Assembly: GCF_036785885.1 (NCBI RefSeq)
Contig: NC_092323.1
Span: 2,830,501-2,894,500, forward strand
Direction of reading: 5' to 3'
From: Coffea arabica
Taxonomy: Eukaryota > Streptophyta > Magnoliopsida > Gentianales > Rubiaceae
DNA length: 64,000 bases
Shown piece after piece: positions 38,461-49,787 of this stretch; position 1 is the first letter of the stretch; each line of letters opens with the position of its first letter. A program made the position numbers and the translations under genes. The notes under the pieces are model-generated. The model did not search any database. It was not told where the DNA came from and saw nothing but the letters and a program-made list of their open reading frames with translations.

Positions 38461-38986
38461 GGGAAAATTAGTCAAAACATCCCTTACATTTTGCTAAGTA
38501 AATATTTTCACCATTCACTTTTAAAATAAATAACTTTACATTTCTTACAAAATTAAATCAATAAATGTTGATCCTAACATAAAATTTCGACCACTTTTTT
38601 ATCTTGAATCTATTATGTAACCTACATATCGTCATATTTTTAAGATAAAAAAGATTAAATCCTATTTATAGTTAAACAAATGATTCAATTCATATTGATT
38701 TTTATCCCTAAAAAAATAGAATCTGGCATGAACTATATTCATTTTTCCTAAAAAATGGAATATGATCAAATTTATATTCATTTTTATCTCTGAAAAAATG
38801 GGATTTGAGTTTTTTATACATAAAAAATGATTACATGTGGATCACATAGTTATTTCAAACTAATCAGTGATGAAAACTTGGATTAAGACTAAAATTTTCT
38901 AAAAGGATGTAAAATTCATATTTTAAAAGTGAATGACAAAAAAATTTATTTAATTAAATGTGAGACATGTTTTAAATAAATTTTTC
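38461..38986. mobile_element. Mutator-like MITE, perfect 9-bp target duplication
   Basis: Flanked by identical TTTATATAA (38452-38460 and 38987-38995). The left end runs GGGAAAATTAGTCAAAAC and the right end, reversed, GAAAAATTTATTTAAAAC, with similarity continuing through CATTCACTTTTAAAATA. No coding capacity; same family as 7475-7795. Confidence 0.78.
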
Positions 38987-39113
38987 TTTATATAAACACC
39001 AAAAAACACATCATGTAAATGGACCCCAAAATTTGATCAGCAAAATTGCCAACCTAGTTAAAAATTAAAATTGAATAAATATTCCAAAGAATCCAAACTC
39101 ATTAAAAGCTACA

Positions 39114-39416
39114 GAGCAAATTCCCAAATAGTCATTTAACTTTTTAACTAATTTACATTTGGTTTTCCATCTTAAAAATAGGACAGAATGGTTCTTTATA
39201 AAAGATTTTTGGATAAAATTGATTCCTATATGACGGAGCGGTCAAGAAAAAGTAGGACTAAAGTGGTGATGGATTTGAATTTTCTTGACTATTTTGCTGT
39301 ATAGGGACCAAATTGGTCCATAAAGTTTTGTTGGAGGACCATGGGTTCCATTTTTAAGATAGAGGCCTAAACATGAATTAGTGAAATAGTTGAAAGATTG
39401 TTTCGGGGATTTGCTC
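39114..39416. mobile_element. Short Mutator-like MITE
   Basis: Ends GAGCAAATTCCC and GGGGATTTGCTC are inverted, and the inverted similarity extends to about 70 bp (TCTTAAAAATRG). Flanks AAAGCTACA (39105-39113) and AAAGCTAAA (39417-39425) form a 9-bp duplication with one mismatch. 303 bp, non-coding. Confidence 0.7.
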
Positions 39417-39549
39417 AAAGCTAAACCGGGATTGGCACGCAAGAGTTTCAATTTAGCTGGTTGGTCCCTTGCACTACACAGCTCACTCGATCACCTGACT
39501 TAGGCTCAAAAAGGTGATTTGAATTTTTAATTACCAGAACGCTACAGCA

Positions 39550-40140
39550 GATGCCCATGCATGTCAAGAATCTGTTTGGATTAGCTGTTTCTTGGGGTGT
39601 TTTTAAAAAATTTTACTGCAGCAGAGTTTTTAGAGTATATTTTGGGATATTTTTGAAAAATATTTTAGAATATTTAAGAGTAGTAGAATTTTTAAAATAT
39701 ATTTTGAGATATATTTTGAGTATTAAAAAAAATTTTAAACTATTTTTTAGAGTATCTTTTAGAGTACTTTTTAAAAATTTTTATAGTATTTAAAAATTAA
39801 TTTTTGAAAAACAGAAGGATCATAACAGAAAACAAGTTTTTTTCCCCTTTTTTTTCATCTTCTTTGTTAGTCAAGTACAATTTTGTTTCATCTTTATGTT
39901 TCTGGGTCTATTTGATACTCTATACTTTTTCTTCGTACTACCATAATAGTGTTTGGATAGCACATTTATTTTAAATAATATTTTATTTTCTTTATAAATA
40001 TATTTTATTATATTTTTTTCACATATATTATATCATATCAAAAAAATATTACAATAATTATTTTAAATAATACTTTGTTGCTACATAAAATATGGATAGA
40101 GACGAGCTGATAATCATAATAGATGGTAGAGAAAGGGTTG
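39550..40140. other. FDH upstream region with degenerate AT repeats
   Basis: At 39600-39790 there are repeated TTTTAGAGTATATTTT-like units in a degenerate tandem arrangement. No gene recognised; the strand-plus 80-codon frame here is low complexity. Confidence 0.4.
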
Positions 40141-40147
40141 ACTCGCC

Positions 40148-40155
40148 TATAAAAT
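40148..40155 (+). promoter_or_regulatory. TATA box candidate for FDH
   Basis: TATAAAAT preceded by GCC, about 230 bp upstream of the FDH start codon, would put transcription start near 40180. It is a good match to the plant TATA consensus in the right place. Confidence 0.55.
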
Positions 40156-40378
40156 GGATGGAGTGAGGACTGAGGACTCGTCACTCACCCTCACAGCTCA
40201 GAAGCCTGTAGCCACTGGCCAGTCACAGAGGTACACAAACGAGATCTTAGTTGGCGATCCGCTTACTAGAAAATATAAAAGTTGCCTCGATCCGGTCGAT
40301 ACATGCTGCAAGCAATTTTGGTTTTAATTAAGGAGGTATTGAGTGGGGTGAAGTGGTAAGAGTAGTGAGAGATCAGAG

Positions 40379-43300
40379 ATGGCGATGAAGCGTGTAGCTG
40401 CCTCTGCACTTCGTGCTTTTACTTCTTCGGGGAATTCAACTTCATCACTTCTCACCAGACGCCTCCATGTAAGTCGCCTCTTCTTTTTGTTGTTATTAAG
40501 TTTTACCCAAAAAAAATAAATAAATGAAAAAGAAGAAGAAAAGCACAACCTTCTTTTCTGTCGTCAATTTCTGACAACTGAATTCTTTGATCTGACCTTC
40601 CCCGTCTTCATCTCATCCCTTAGCCCGTCCTGGAGGGGAAAAGTGTGATTAATTAATTACTATGATCATACAACATTCACTCCTTATCACGATCATCGGC
40701 AATGAACTGGGGTATAGACATACATATATAGTTGCGTGAGGTGTTTGACTCTACCTTTATCTATTTATTTATTTGTTAAAAACCATATCTGGGTCTGACT
40801 TGCAACGGCTTGTGCTCGTCTAGTATTTTTGTCGCCGAAACGATGACGTTGAGGTACATGGACAGAACAACCCGAAATTAGGGTGATTTATTACTTTCTT
40901 CTACTATTAAATTGTAGTGCTTGAATTTTTTCTCCTACCATCGTTTGGGTTCCAATCCCTAACTAAGGACATCAACCCATGAGGGCCATGACCTCCTATT
41001 CCTCTATTCATGGCCCCAACCCTTTTTTTTTAGGTGTTTAATTTTATTGTACCAAAAAAACTTAGTCGAAAAAGAAGAATTCTGAACCAAAATTTGTCTC
41101 AGCTTGTTACGCTTCGACTAACGGCTAAACTCTTGCAATATTGACTCTCAATCTCACTTGTACATCAAATCATTGATTTTAAATGCAATAAAACTTTCAA
41201 CAAGTAAGCTCGCGCTGAATTACAGGCCTCTCCTGGTAGCAAAAAGATTGTTGGTGTTTTCTATGATGCAAAAGAATATGCTGCAAAGAATCCCAATTTT
41301 CTTGGCTGCACAGAAAATGCATTGGGTATCCGCCAATGGCTAGAATCACAGGGCCATCAATACATAGTCACTTCGGACAAAGAAGGACCACATTGTGGTA
41401 AGGAATTCAGTATCATATGGTAAATGAACATGTATGTTCAGTTAGAGCACAATGCTTAGTGAACTTGAACATGTATGTTGCCATTGATTAGCTATTACAA
41501 GTCGCACAGTTTTTCGGTTCCTGAGAATGAATTGTGTTGCAATTGCCCCATGTCCAAGTAGTACATCGCTTGGCCGTTTGTTTTTGTGGAGATTGTTTGG
41601 TGATTGTAGATTAGGCATTTGGTATATTGGGTTTTGGTACTTTTCTCTCGGTGAGTATTGTATTTTCTAACATGTACCACTAGTTCAACTTCTCAACAAT
41701 CATGTTTGAGGACAATTTGTTACTGGATCTCACCCTCATGTTTTAGTATTTAAAATTCAAAGCAGCGCTGGACTATGAATATCAACTTCAAGTTAGCTTG
41801 TTTCCCTGACAAGTACCTATAAGCTTTTAGAGTAGTGACTTCTGACATTGTTTAAATGACACCACTTACTTTGGCATTTCTGATGTATCATTTGCAGAAC
41901 TTGAGAAACATATTCCGGACCTCCATGTGTTGATAACTACCCCATTTCATCCTGCATATGTCACGGCCGAAAGGATTAAGAAGGCCAAAAATCTGCAACT
42001 TTTGCTGACTGCTGGAATTGGCTCAGATCATGTTGATCTGAAAGCTGCAGCAGATGCTGGGTTAACAGTTGCAGAGGTCACTGGGAGTAACGTTGTGTCG
42101 GTTGCTGAAGACGAATTGATGAGGATCCTCATTCTTGTTCGCAATTTCCTGCCTGGACACCATCAAGTCATAAGTGGGGATTGGAATGTTGCAGGTATTG
42201 CTTACAGAGCTTATGATCTTGAAGGCAAGACTGTAGGAACTGTTGGTGCCGGGCGTATAGGCAGGCTTTTGCTGCAGAGATTGAAACCTTTCAACTGTAA
42301 TCTTCTTTATCATGATCGGATCAAGATGGATCCTGAGTTGGAAAATCAAACTGGAGCCAAATTCGAGGAAGATCTTGATAAGATGCTGCCAAAATGTGAC
42401 ATAATTGTTATTAATATGCCTCTTACAGAGAAAACTAGGTAAGCTGTGGTCATGCTTTACATTGTTGTGAGAATTGTGAACCGCTCAATTCTTTTGAATC
42501 AATCTCTATATTTTGAAACCATCGCTGTTTGTGTTTGAGCTAATATGGGGCGGACTTGTACCTTACTTTATTGTGAAACACCGAATCTTGTTGCTTGACA
42601 ATCAGGGACATTACCCTTTTCTTTGGTTACTCATAAAAAAAATGATTTTTTTTGTAATCAGAGGGATGTTTGACAAAGATAGGATCGCTAAGCTAAAGAA
42701 GGGAGTTTTGATTGTAAACAATGCTCGAGGAGCAATCATGGACACACAAGCAGTTGTTGATGGTTGTTCTAGCGGACAAATTGGAGGTGATATTATCATT
42801 CAGTTTTTCTCATCACTTCAAATGATACAAAGATGTGACTTTCCTTGTAACTTTTATTTTCTGATAGCGTATGTCTGATGCGCCAACTTTGATAGAAATC
42901 AATGAACAAATTTCTTACTTTGATAGAGGTCAATGAATAGATTTGTTTTTCTTTCTTCCTTTTTTTTTTGTTTTTCTTTTCCAGGGGTGAGCATTTGAAT
43001 TTGTTGGCGTTAAGTTGTTTATTTTTTCTAGGAAGGAAAAAGGGTTAACTTTTTATCAACCTCCCTCTTTAACTGGCTCTTTCTCGCTGTTTTTTCACAA
43101 GACTAGGTTACAGTGGGGATGTTTGGAATCCACAACCAGCTCCAAAGGACCATCCTTGGCGTTACATGCCTAACCAAGCTATGACCCCCCATATTTCTGG
43201 TACTACCATTGATGCACAGGTACTATTCCTCTAGTGTCGTATCCTCCCATGTTTTGAATTTTTTCTTCTTTGTTCTTCAACTTTTTGCTTGATTTTTCGC

Positions 43301-43595
43301 AAATAATAGTTGGAACTTCAATTCATCTTTTACATATATTTTTCAAGATTCCAACGTGTCAAGTGCTTTCAAATTGTTACATAGGAAAACCCATACTTGC
43401 ACACACAGCTGCTATGTTTCATGTTCAATCTTTATTTGCCAGCCTTTTACATAACTCTAATATGATGAGAAAATGCTGCAGATACGCTATGCAGCTGGAG
43501 TCAAGGACATGCTGGATAGGTACTTTAAGGGAGAAGATTTCCCTCCACAACATTACATTGTCAAGGATGGAGAGCTTGCAAGCCAGTATCGTTGA
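40379..43595 (+). CDS. FDH: Formate dehydrogenase, mitochondrial (NAD-dependent)
   Basis: Six exons: 40379-40468, 41226-41397, 41898-42438, 42662-42786, 43107-43219, 43482-43595; 384 aa, the usual plant length. It oxidises formate to CO2 with NAD in the mitochondrial matrix. Exon 1 encodes a typical Arg/Ser-rich targeting peptide ([14 protein letters not shown]). The mature protein starts near [14 protein letters not shown]. Seen in order: [23 protein letters not shown] with the conserved Asn in [11 protein letters not shown], the Rossmann fingerprint [28 protein letters not shown] with the catalytic Arg, and [12 protein letters not shown] with the catalytic His. It ends GELASQYR. All introns are GT-AG and in consistent phase. 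Nothing suggests a defect. Confidence 0.97.
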
Positions 43596-44511
43596 ATAAA
43601 AAATTAGCTCACGGAGTTTGGTGTGTGCAATAAGTGTCAACTTAGGAAGACGCATGCAGAATAATCTGGTTGGCTATTCTAGATCATTCCTAAAAGATGT
43701 CTAAGAAATTTTGTGTGAAAACCATCTCTGTTTGGCTTGAATTCAAATCCTGCACATAGCTCGATTGATGATTTAATGACGTTTTGGTTTTTCCTTTCCT
43801 CCCTTTCCTACTTTCAATTATATCGGATACAAGATTCGAACTTTGATCCTGACAACACAAAAGAGCTAGGAGAGCCTTTTTTGGACTACTAGTAGGTTAA
43901 CGCCATTGGTTGGGCAAGATGAAGGTAATTGGCTTCATAAATGATAAAACATCGTTGGGGCAGGCCTCTTTTTTTTTTGGTTTTATTACGATCTCGTGAA
44001 AAGGAAGACTTTTTTTGGTCGACTTCCTATGTCTGAGCCGCTTCAAAATGTTTCATGGAAAGAGAAGATGCCATTTCCCATTTTGTGTTTCCGGTCCACA
44101 TCTTATAGCGTAGAAGCCCTTAATAATTTCTTAAAATAGATTAAACCCTTTAAATTAGTAAGCATACCCGTAAGCGCTAGTGCTAAAAAATGGAGTTTTG
44201 TGTCTTCGGTTTGCTCTATTACAAAAGGAGGATTGAAGATTAGTATTCCACGCATAACTTTTAGGATTTGAGCTGGAATACGAAGCAAACAGTTGCTAAA
44301 CCCTTCAAATGGACAACTAAAGCAAGGTAGAATAAAACCTATGATGACAAAATTCGATTGATTGAGTTAATTTATGTTCTGTGCGATTTTTGCGGGATTT
44401 GCACCTGTAAATTGAGACAGAATGTAGCATATTCTAATTATCCTTAAGAAAAAAAACCATTTAATAAAAGGTTATTATTTTTTCTTAAAGGGACTAAAAA
44501 ATTGCAGTAGT
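43596..44511. other. FDH 3' flank and intergenic DNA
   Basis: 3'-UTR of FDH, then sequence with no recognised gene. Confidence 0.4.
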
Positions 44512-44524
44512 GTTATTTGACCAT

Positions 44525-44726
44525 TTTTGGGCTTGTGGGGGGTATTCACCGCTTAGTAGCAGCGGTCCAATGGGCTTGGCCCTTGTCGGGGTTTCTATCC
44601 CACATCGGCTTTGGGGGGGTTGGGATTTGGATAGTTAAGTCCCTGGGAGCAATCCAAGAGTTGCCGACTTTTGGGTTGACTTCTGGGATTAGGTTTAATT
44701 AGTCAAATTTTCGTTTCTCGAAAGAA
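44525..44726. mobile_element. 202-bp insertion flanked by a 13-bp direct repeat
   Basis: GTTATTTGACCAT occurs at 44512-44524 and 44727-44739. The insert is GC-richer than its surroundings and contains CCCACATCGG. A partial second copy of its right part (AAGAGTTGCCGRCTTTT) lies at about 45196-45245. A duplication this long suggests a retroposed element (SINE-like), but there is no A-tail. Confidence 0.5.
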
Positions 44727-44842
44727 GTTATTTGACCATATTTCCTTTTCCGTGATTGTAGTTTCAAATTTTTTGGTTAGTACAGACTGAAAAAAAAATC
44801 GTAGTTGAGTTATAGCTAATTTTACATGCAAAATCATAAAAG

Positions 44843-44955
44843 GGCTGAGGCCTTGACCTAATGATTAATGTTGAGACTACAGAAATTAAAGATCTCAGGT
44901 TTAAATCGTCCTAATGTGAAGTCTTTTAAATTCTATTCTTCCCCTACTGAAAAAA
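44843..44955 (+). mobile_element. tRNA-derived SINE, probable
   Basis: A-box-like GGCCTTGACCTAATGATTAATG and B-box-like CTCAGGTTTAAATCG about 45 bp apart, with an A-run at about 44951-44957. No clean target duplication was found. Confidence 0.45.
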
Positions 44956-45519
44956 AGGAACCAAAAAATAACCACATTTGATAATTCAAGTTTCCTTTTT
45001 GTTTTTTTTTTTTTTTGCACTTAAGGCGTATTTCATCAAATTTGTGTATTTCCAATTGAAACCTTAGCGTTGAACCTTTTTTTGGTAGATGAAAAGTTTT
45101 AAATCCAAAATTTTCTACTCATAATTCTTTATACAGTACCACCCAATCCGACACCCTCAGCTTTGATTTTGATACATGCCAAGTGAGGTGGCCTCAAGAG
45201 TTGCCGGCTTTTGAGGTTTACCTGGGATTTAGGGTTAATAATTTAATTCTGAGTGAGGAACTTCCCTTCTACTTTTTCTTTTAAATAATAAAATTTTTGG
45301 TTTGATGATCTGCTAGGATGGGATCCAAACTAGAATGCAGAAATCGGGTAGGCCACAGCCCATCCAGTGGGTCAAAACGTGGACAGTCACGATTGCCTGA
45401 GAGGATGCGGTAGATCAACGGTCGGAGATCCAACGACCTTTCCTTCAAAGAGCGACTTACAAGGTCGCTCCAGATGTTTGTGCAATTAAACAGTAGAAAG
45501 TAGAAACAAAAATCAGAAG

Positions 45520-46403
45520 CCAGATCGCCTCCTCCCTCTAATCTCCGGCATCCTTCTCTCTCTGTCTATATCTCCCTCTCTTTCCAGCTTTCTCAAGGTG
45601 ATTTTTGATGGACTAATTATTCTTTATTTCTTGTGCCAAACTGCTAAAACATCTCGAAGTCCCGATCTGAAGATTAGGGTCTTCGTTCATATTTTTCGCT
45701 TGTATGTAATCATTTGCTTATTTTGAAAATTTTCTGGTTTTGGGAACTGATGTATCATTTATTTTTTAATGCATCAAAGTTGATGGAATTTCATGTATTG
45801 ACTGATGGAACTTAGAAGAAACGTTTTGCAGTTAGCGACTATTTAAATACTGTTTAGGTGGTCATACTCACTGTTCAAAAACATGTTGAATTTGCTTCAA
45901 GCACAGTGTTTGAGAACTAAGACTCTTTGATTGCATTTGGGATTTGAATGTTTCTTTCATTTGGTTAAAAATATTTTGCAGCTACCTACCATGTGGGATA
46001 TAGTTATATTAGTGATCTTAATATAGGAGTGTCTGGGAAGAATTATGGTACTGTTTTGACATGTGTTTTGGAACGTACTCGAATGAGGTGCAGGACATCG
46101 CATGTAGTGGAGTTTCTACTTTCTAACTCAGTTCCATTATTGTTATTTTACTCTAGCTAATAACTGTCTGTAAATTTCTTGTTTTTGTCACATGAACGAT
46201 TATCAATTTCATTAGTTCTCTCTGTTTTTGTTTTAATTCTGTGCACCTCCTTTCAATTGTTTATGGTTTTGGTTTGTGCTCAATTGGACCAAAAAAACTC
46301 TTTGGTTTTAGGCTACCTTTAAGAGCTTATCTTGTTGTTCATCTTGCAATGAAAAACTGACGAGTATATTCCTTTTTGCATGTCCTTTAGATTTTATTCC
46401 ACA
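45520..46403 (+). other. 5'-UTR exon and intron of the OB-fold gene
   Basis: A CT-rich leader (about 45530-45597) ends with CTCAAG/GTGATT, and a good acceptor (TGTCCTTTAG) ends at 46390, 13 bases before the start codon. A leader intron of about 790 bp in a CT-rich UTR is common in constitutive plant genes. Confidence 0.6.
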
Positions 46404-47442
46404 ATGGCGGAGAATAAAACTATGAGGAAACCAGTTTTTACCAAGGTAGATCAGCTACGGCCTGGTACAAACGGTCATAATCTCGTTGCCAAAGTGGTTA
46501 GTTCTAAGATGGTATTACAAAAGGGCCGTCCAGATGGACCCCAAGTGCGCCAAATGCGAATTGCTGAATGTTTGGTTGGAGATGAAACTGGGACAATTGT
46601 CTTTACTGCCAGGAATGAGCAAGGTTCTATTTTGTTTATTGGCAATTTTCTTCTTGTTGATTATTGTGATCGTTATAGATTTGCAAAAGTTTTTAAATCT
46701 TGTGAGTAATTGGGTAGTTTGTGTGTTTCTGGAGAGTGTAGGACAAATGAAGTAACACCTGCTGTTCCTTTACTATACGCAAGTAGTCATATGTTAGATT
46801 TGTTAATGTATTTATCTTTTGATAAGAACTGATGACTGTTATTTAAATTTATGCTAATGCCACTATTAATATGTAAAGGATGTTTAGAAAGCCCTTTAGA
46901 GCAATGGCGCAACTGCTGCCTGTCTCCGCCGGGGGCCCGGCAGGGGGTTGGATTTTGGGTTTGTTTATGAATTGAGAGAGTTAAGAGTGACTTCTGAGCG
47001 GTCCCTACTTCATGTATCAGCCTCTGTTACTTCATTGGGATTTTGAAAGCTGTTGGCTTATCTTTCTTTCTTCTGTTTTTGTTCTGTTGTCTGGGGAAGC
47101 ATGAGAGCAAGCTGCAGCTGTTTTTTTTTTTTTTTTTTAATTTGTCCGTGTCGGTATCTCATTTAATTGATGCTCAATTATAGTTTCTGTGTAATTGGAT
47201 ATTTAGTCCGAGGTTGATATTTTTTTTTTGGGTTATATTTCTTATTTGCAGTGGATATGATGAAGGTTGGAGCTACTATAATTTTGCGCAATGCAAAAAT
47301 TGACATGTTCAAAGGGTCGATGAGGCTTGCTGTGGACAAGTGGGGTCGAGTAGAAGTAGCTGAACCAGCCAGTTTCGTAGTCAAAGAAGATAATAACCTC
47401 TCCTTGGTTGAATATGAACTTGTCAATGTGGTAGAGGAATGA
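46404..47442 (+). CDS. Small OB-fold nucleic-acid-binding protein (At4g28440-like)
   Basis: Two exons, 46404-46623 and 47252-47442, phase 1 GT-AG intron; 136 aa. Begins MAENKTMRKPVFTKVDQLRPG and ends SLVEYELVNVVEE. The middle is a single OB fold: NLVAKVVSSKMV, RIAECLVGDETGTIVFTARNEQ, then MKVGATIILRNAKIDMFKGSMRLAVDKWG. This is the layout of the SOSS-B/hSSB-like plant family exemplified by Arabidopsis At4g28440, whose members bind single-stranded nucleic acid; the biological role is not settled. The ATG at 46404 fits the family N-terminus and follows a leader intron. Confidence 0.93.
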
Positions 47443-48499
47443 TGATTCGAATATGATCCCCTTTGCTTGCTGGAATCAAATCAGTGAACCTGGCATGATA
47501 CAGACATTGTGGTTTTAGGAGGTTGGCAAAGTGATAATACGTTGTTCTTCTCCAAATGCTCTTTGTTTTGCGTGATGCGAATGGAATTTCTGGTTAGGAA
47601 GAAGATTCTCGTGAGGTTAATTGCATAGGGGGGAAAATGTGATCATAGCACGAGTGCTATCAGGGCAGCTGGTCGTATGAAATGGTGTCCTTGCACCTTT
47701 GGTGATTGATCGTTATAATGAATTGGGATAAAGAAGTTTTTTTTTTTTGGTTTTTTCAGATAGCATGGGCCTGAATCTTGTGCAATACATGAATTTTAAA
47801 TTTTGTAAGTTTGTTGTGTGCCTTTTTATACTCCTCAATATATCTGTTCTTGTATACCTGAATTTGCGCCAGGGATGCATTTGGCTGAGTGCAGGCTACC
47901 ATGTAGTTAGCAATTTTGATGCACAACGGTAAAGGCAGTGATAGTTCTCCTCCTTCAATTGATTAGGAGGGTATCCTTTGTAGACGAGATCAATGTAGTG
48001 TACCCTGCCGATGTTCTTGGACGTAGTCGGTCATAAATATTTCTAGGTCGGTCACCAAAACTTTATATCGGAGTTCCGGAGCATGCTCGCTGTACCAGAA
48101 AGGACTCGTTGAAATCTATGTATAATTCTGCAGAAAACGGTAGCCTATTTTATTGTTTTCTGCTTTGAATTTGTCCAATGGGAATTCAATTATGTGAGCA
48201 TTTTCTGTAACTCCGAATTTACTAGGCCTAAGATTTGGAATGCTGAGGTGAATCTTTTTTTTTTTTCCCCTCATGGTCATGGCAGTTACTCTTTTGAATT
48301 AAGGTTTTAAAACTCTCATTTTCAACCCCAAAAATCATGTATTAACTGTGCCAAAACGTACGAAGCAAAACATCAATTTAGTCCCTAAACTATTTGGCTA
48401 AAATTAAAAAGGTCATTGAACTTTATTATGAAATAGTTTAGTCTTTCAACTTTTTTGACGAAACCGAAATAGTCCTTAAGAATTTATATGGTTAGTTCA
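47443..48499. other. OB-fold gene 3' flank; possible old element around the hAT insertion
   Basis: 3'-UTR followed by sequence that from about 48370 reads TTTAGTCCCTAAACTATTTGGC. Similar phrases in inverted form near 49560-49625 suggest an older element that the hAT at 48508 landed in. No gene seen. Confidence 0.35.
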
Positions 48500-48507
48500 G
48501 TCCTTAT

Positions 48508-49043
48508 TAGGCCTGTCAACGGGTCGGGTCTAGACCCGGATTCGGACCGGATCCGTGAAATTATTGCGGGTATGGATAGGAATTTAATTCCGTTTCCCGG
48601 ATCCGGATCCGGATCCGTTTTGTCAAACAAAAAAAACGGGTCGGATACGGAATATAGTATTCCGACCCGTATTAGACCCGGATCCGGATATAAATGAATT
48701 AATAATTTAAAAAATATATATTTATCAATATAATTTGATTAGGGTGATGTATTTTAATAAAATTAATTTGATTTCTTTTCTTATTTGGTTTTTTCTTTGC
48801 ATTAGTTAGAAATTAGTTTACAAATATATTTTTTTCTCATTTTTATTAGAAATTATAAATTTTGGTAAATTTGTTCGGGTAGACCCGGATCCGGATCCGG
48901 GACCCGCCGGATCCGGATCCGGAACATAGGAAAAAGACCCGTCGGGTAAACGGGTCGGATCCGGATCCGGCATAGTAATTCGGGTCCGGGTCCGGGTCCA
49001 GAATAATGAATTCCGGCCCGGACCCGGCCCGTTGACAGCCCTA
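48508..49043. mobile_element. Non-autonomous hAT element with GGATCC-rich ends
   Basis: Perfect 8-bp target duplication GTCCTTAT (48500-48507 and 49044-49051). Ends TAGGCCTGTCAACGGG and, reversed, TAGGGCTGTCAACGGG are hAT-like. Both sub-terminal regions carry repeats of the palindrome GGATCC within CCGGATCCGGATCCGG-type strings, with an AT-rich centre. 536 bp, non-coding (a 69-codon frame at 48488-48697 is an artefact of the repeats). Confidence 0.88.
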
Positions 49044-49051
49044 GTCCTTAT

Positions 49052-49787
49052 ATTGCTGATCCACCCAATTTATCTACTTTTGGGATCGAGAACTGAGGGC
49101 AAAATAGGAAATCTAGCCATAACCTTTATTACAATGATATAAAAACAGATATTTGTGGAGAAAACAACATGGAATCATTTGAAAAGCAGAAAAATTGAGC
49201 TTCTGTTTAATTAAAAGGGTAATAATAATGCCAACATTTTTTTTCTAGCTTTTTGCATACTCTTGTTGTGTTTATTTCTCTTTTTTCCATTTAATGGAGT
49301 GAGTTGGATCTGTGTGATTTTTTTTTTTTTTTTTGGCATTAGCTTCATTTATTTCTCCACGAGAAGCTCTATTTTTTTTAGTCCTCACATGATTCAATTT
49401 TGTTGTCAATTTTCTGACTAATATCTATTTCATATTTTTTCAATGAGGGCAATGATTGAATTTCTTATTTTGCCCCTAATCGTCAACTTAAAAAGTTGAG
49501 AAATTGGATGGATCAAACCATATAAGGATTGGCCATGCAAATATAATTAAGGGACTATTTGAACTTAATTAAGATAGTTGATGATGACTAAATTGGCTCA
49601 TAATAAAATTTAAGGACTATTTTTGGGCCAAGGCCCAAAACGATGGCCCAAAAATCCCAGTAGCGCTGGTGGTGTCTTTCATCACCGCGGAGGAAATGAG
49701 CTAGGGTTTTTGGCGAGCGGAGGGGTTTAAGTTTAACAAATAGCAGTACTACAGAAAAGATTAGTAATCGCAGAAATCAAAACGGAA
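49052..49787. other. Upstream region of the NFD6-like gene
   Basis: T-tracts near 49319-49335; no gene recognised. The last ~150 bp probably contain promoter and leader of the next gene. Confidence 0.4.

Noticed and set aside
48488-48697. 69-codon frame with DPDSDR/SGSGSV repeats
   Set aside because: Produced by the GGATCC repeat array at the end of the hAT element.
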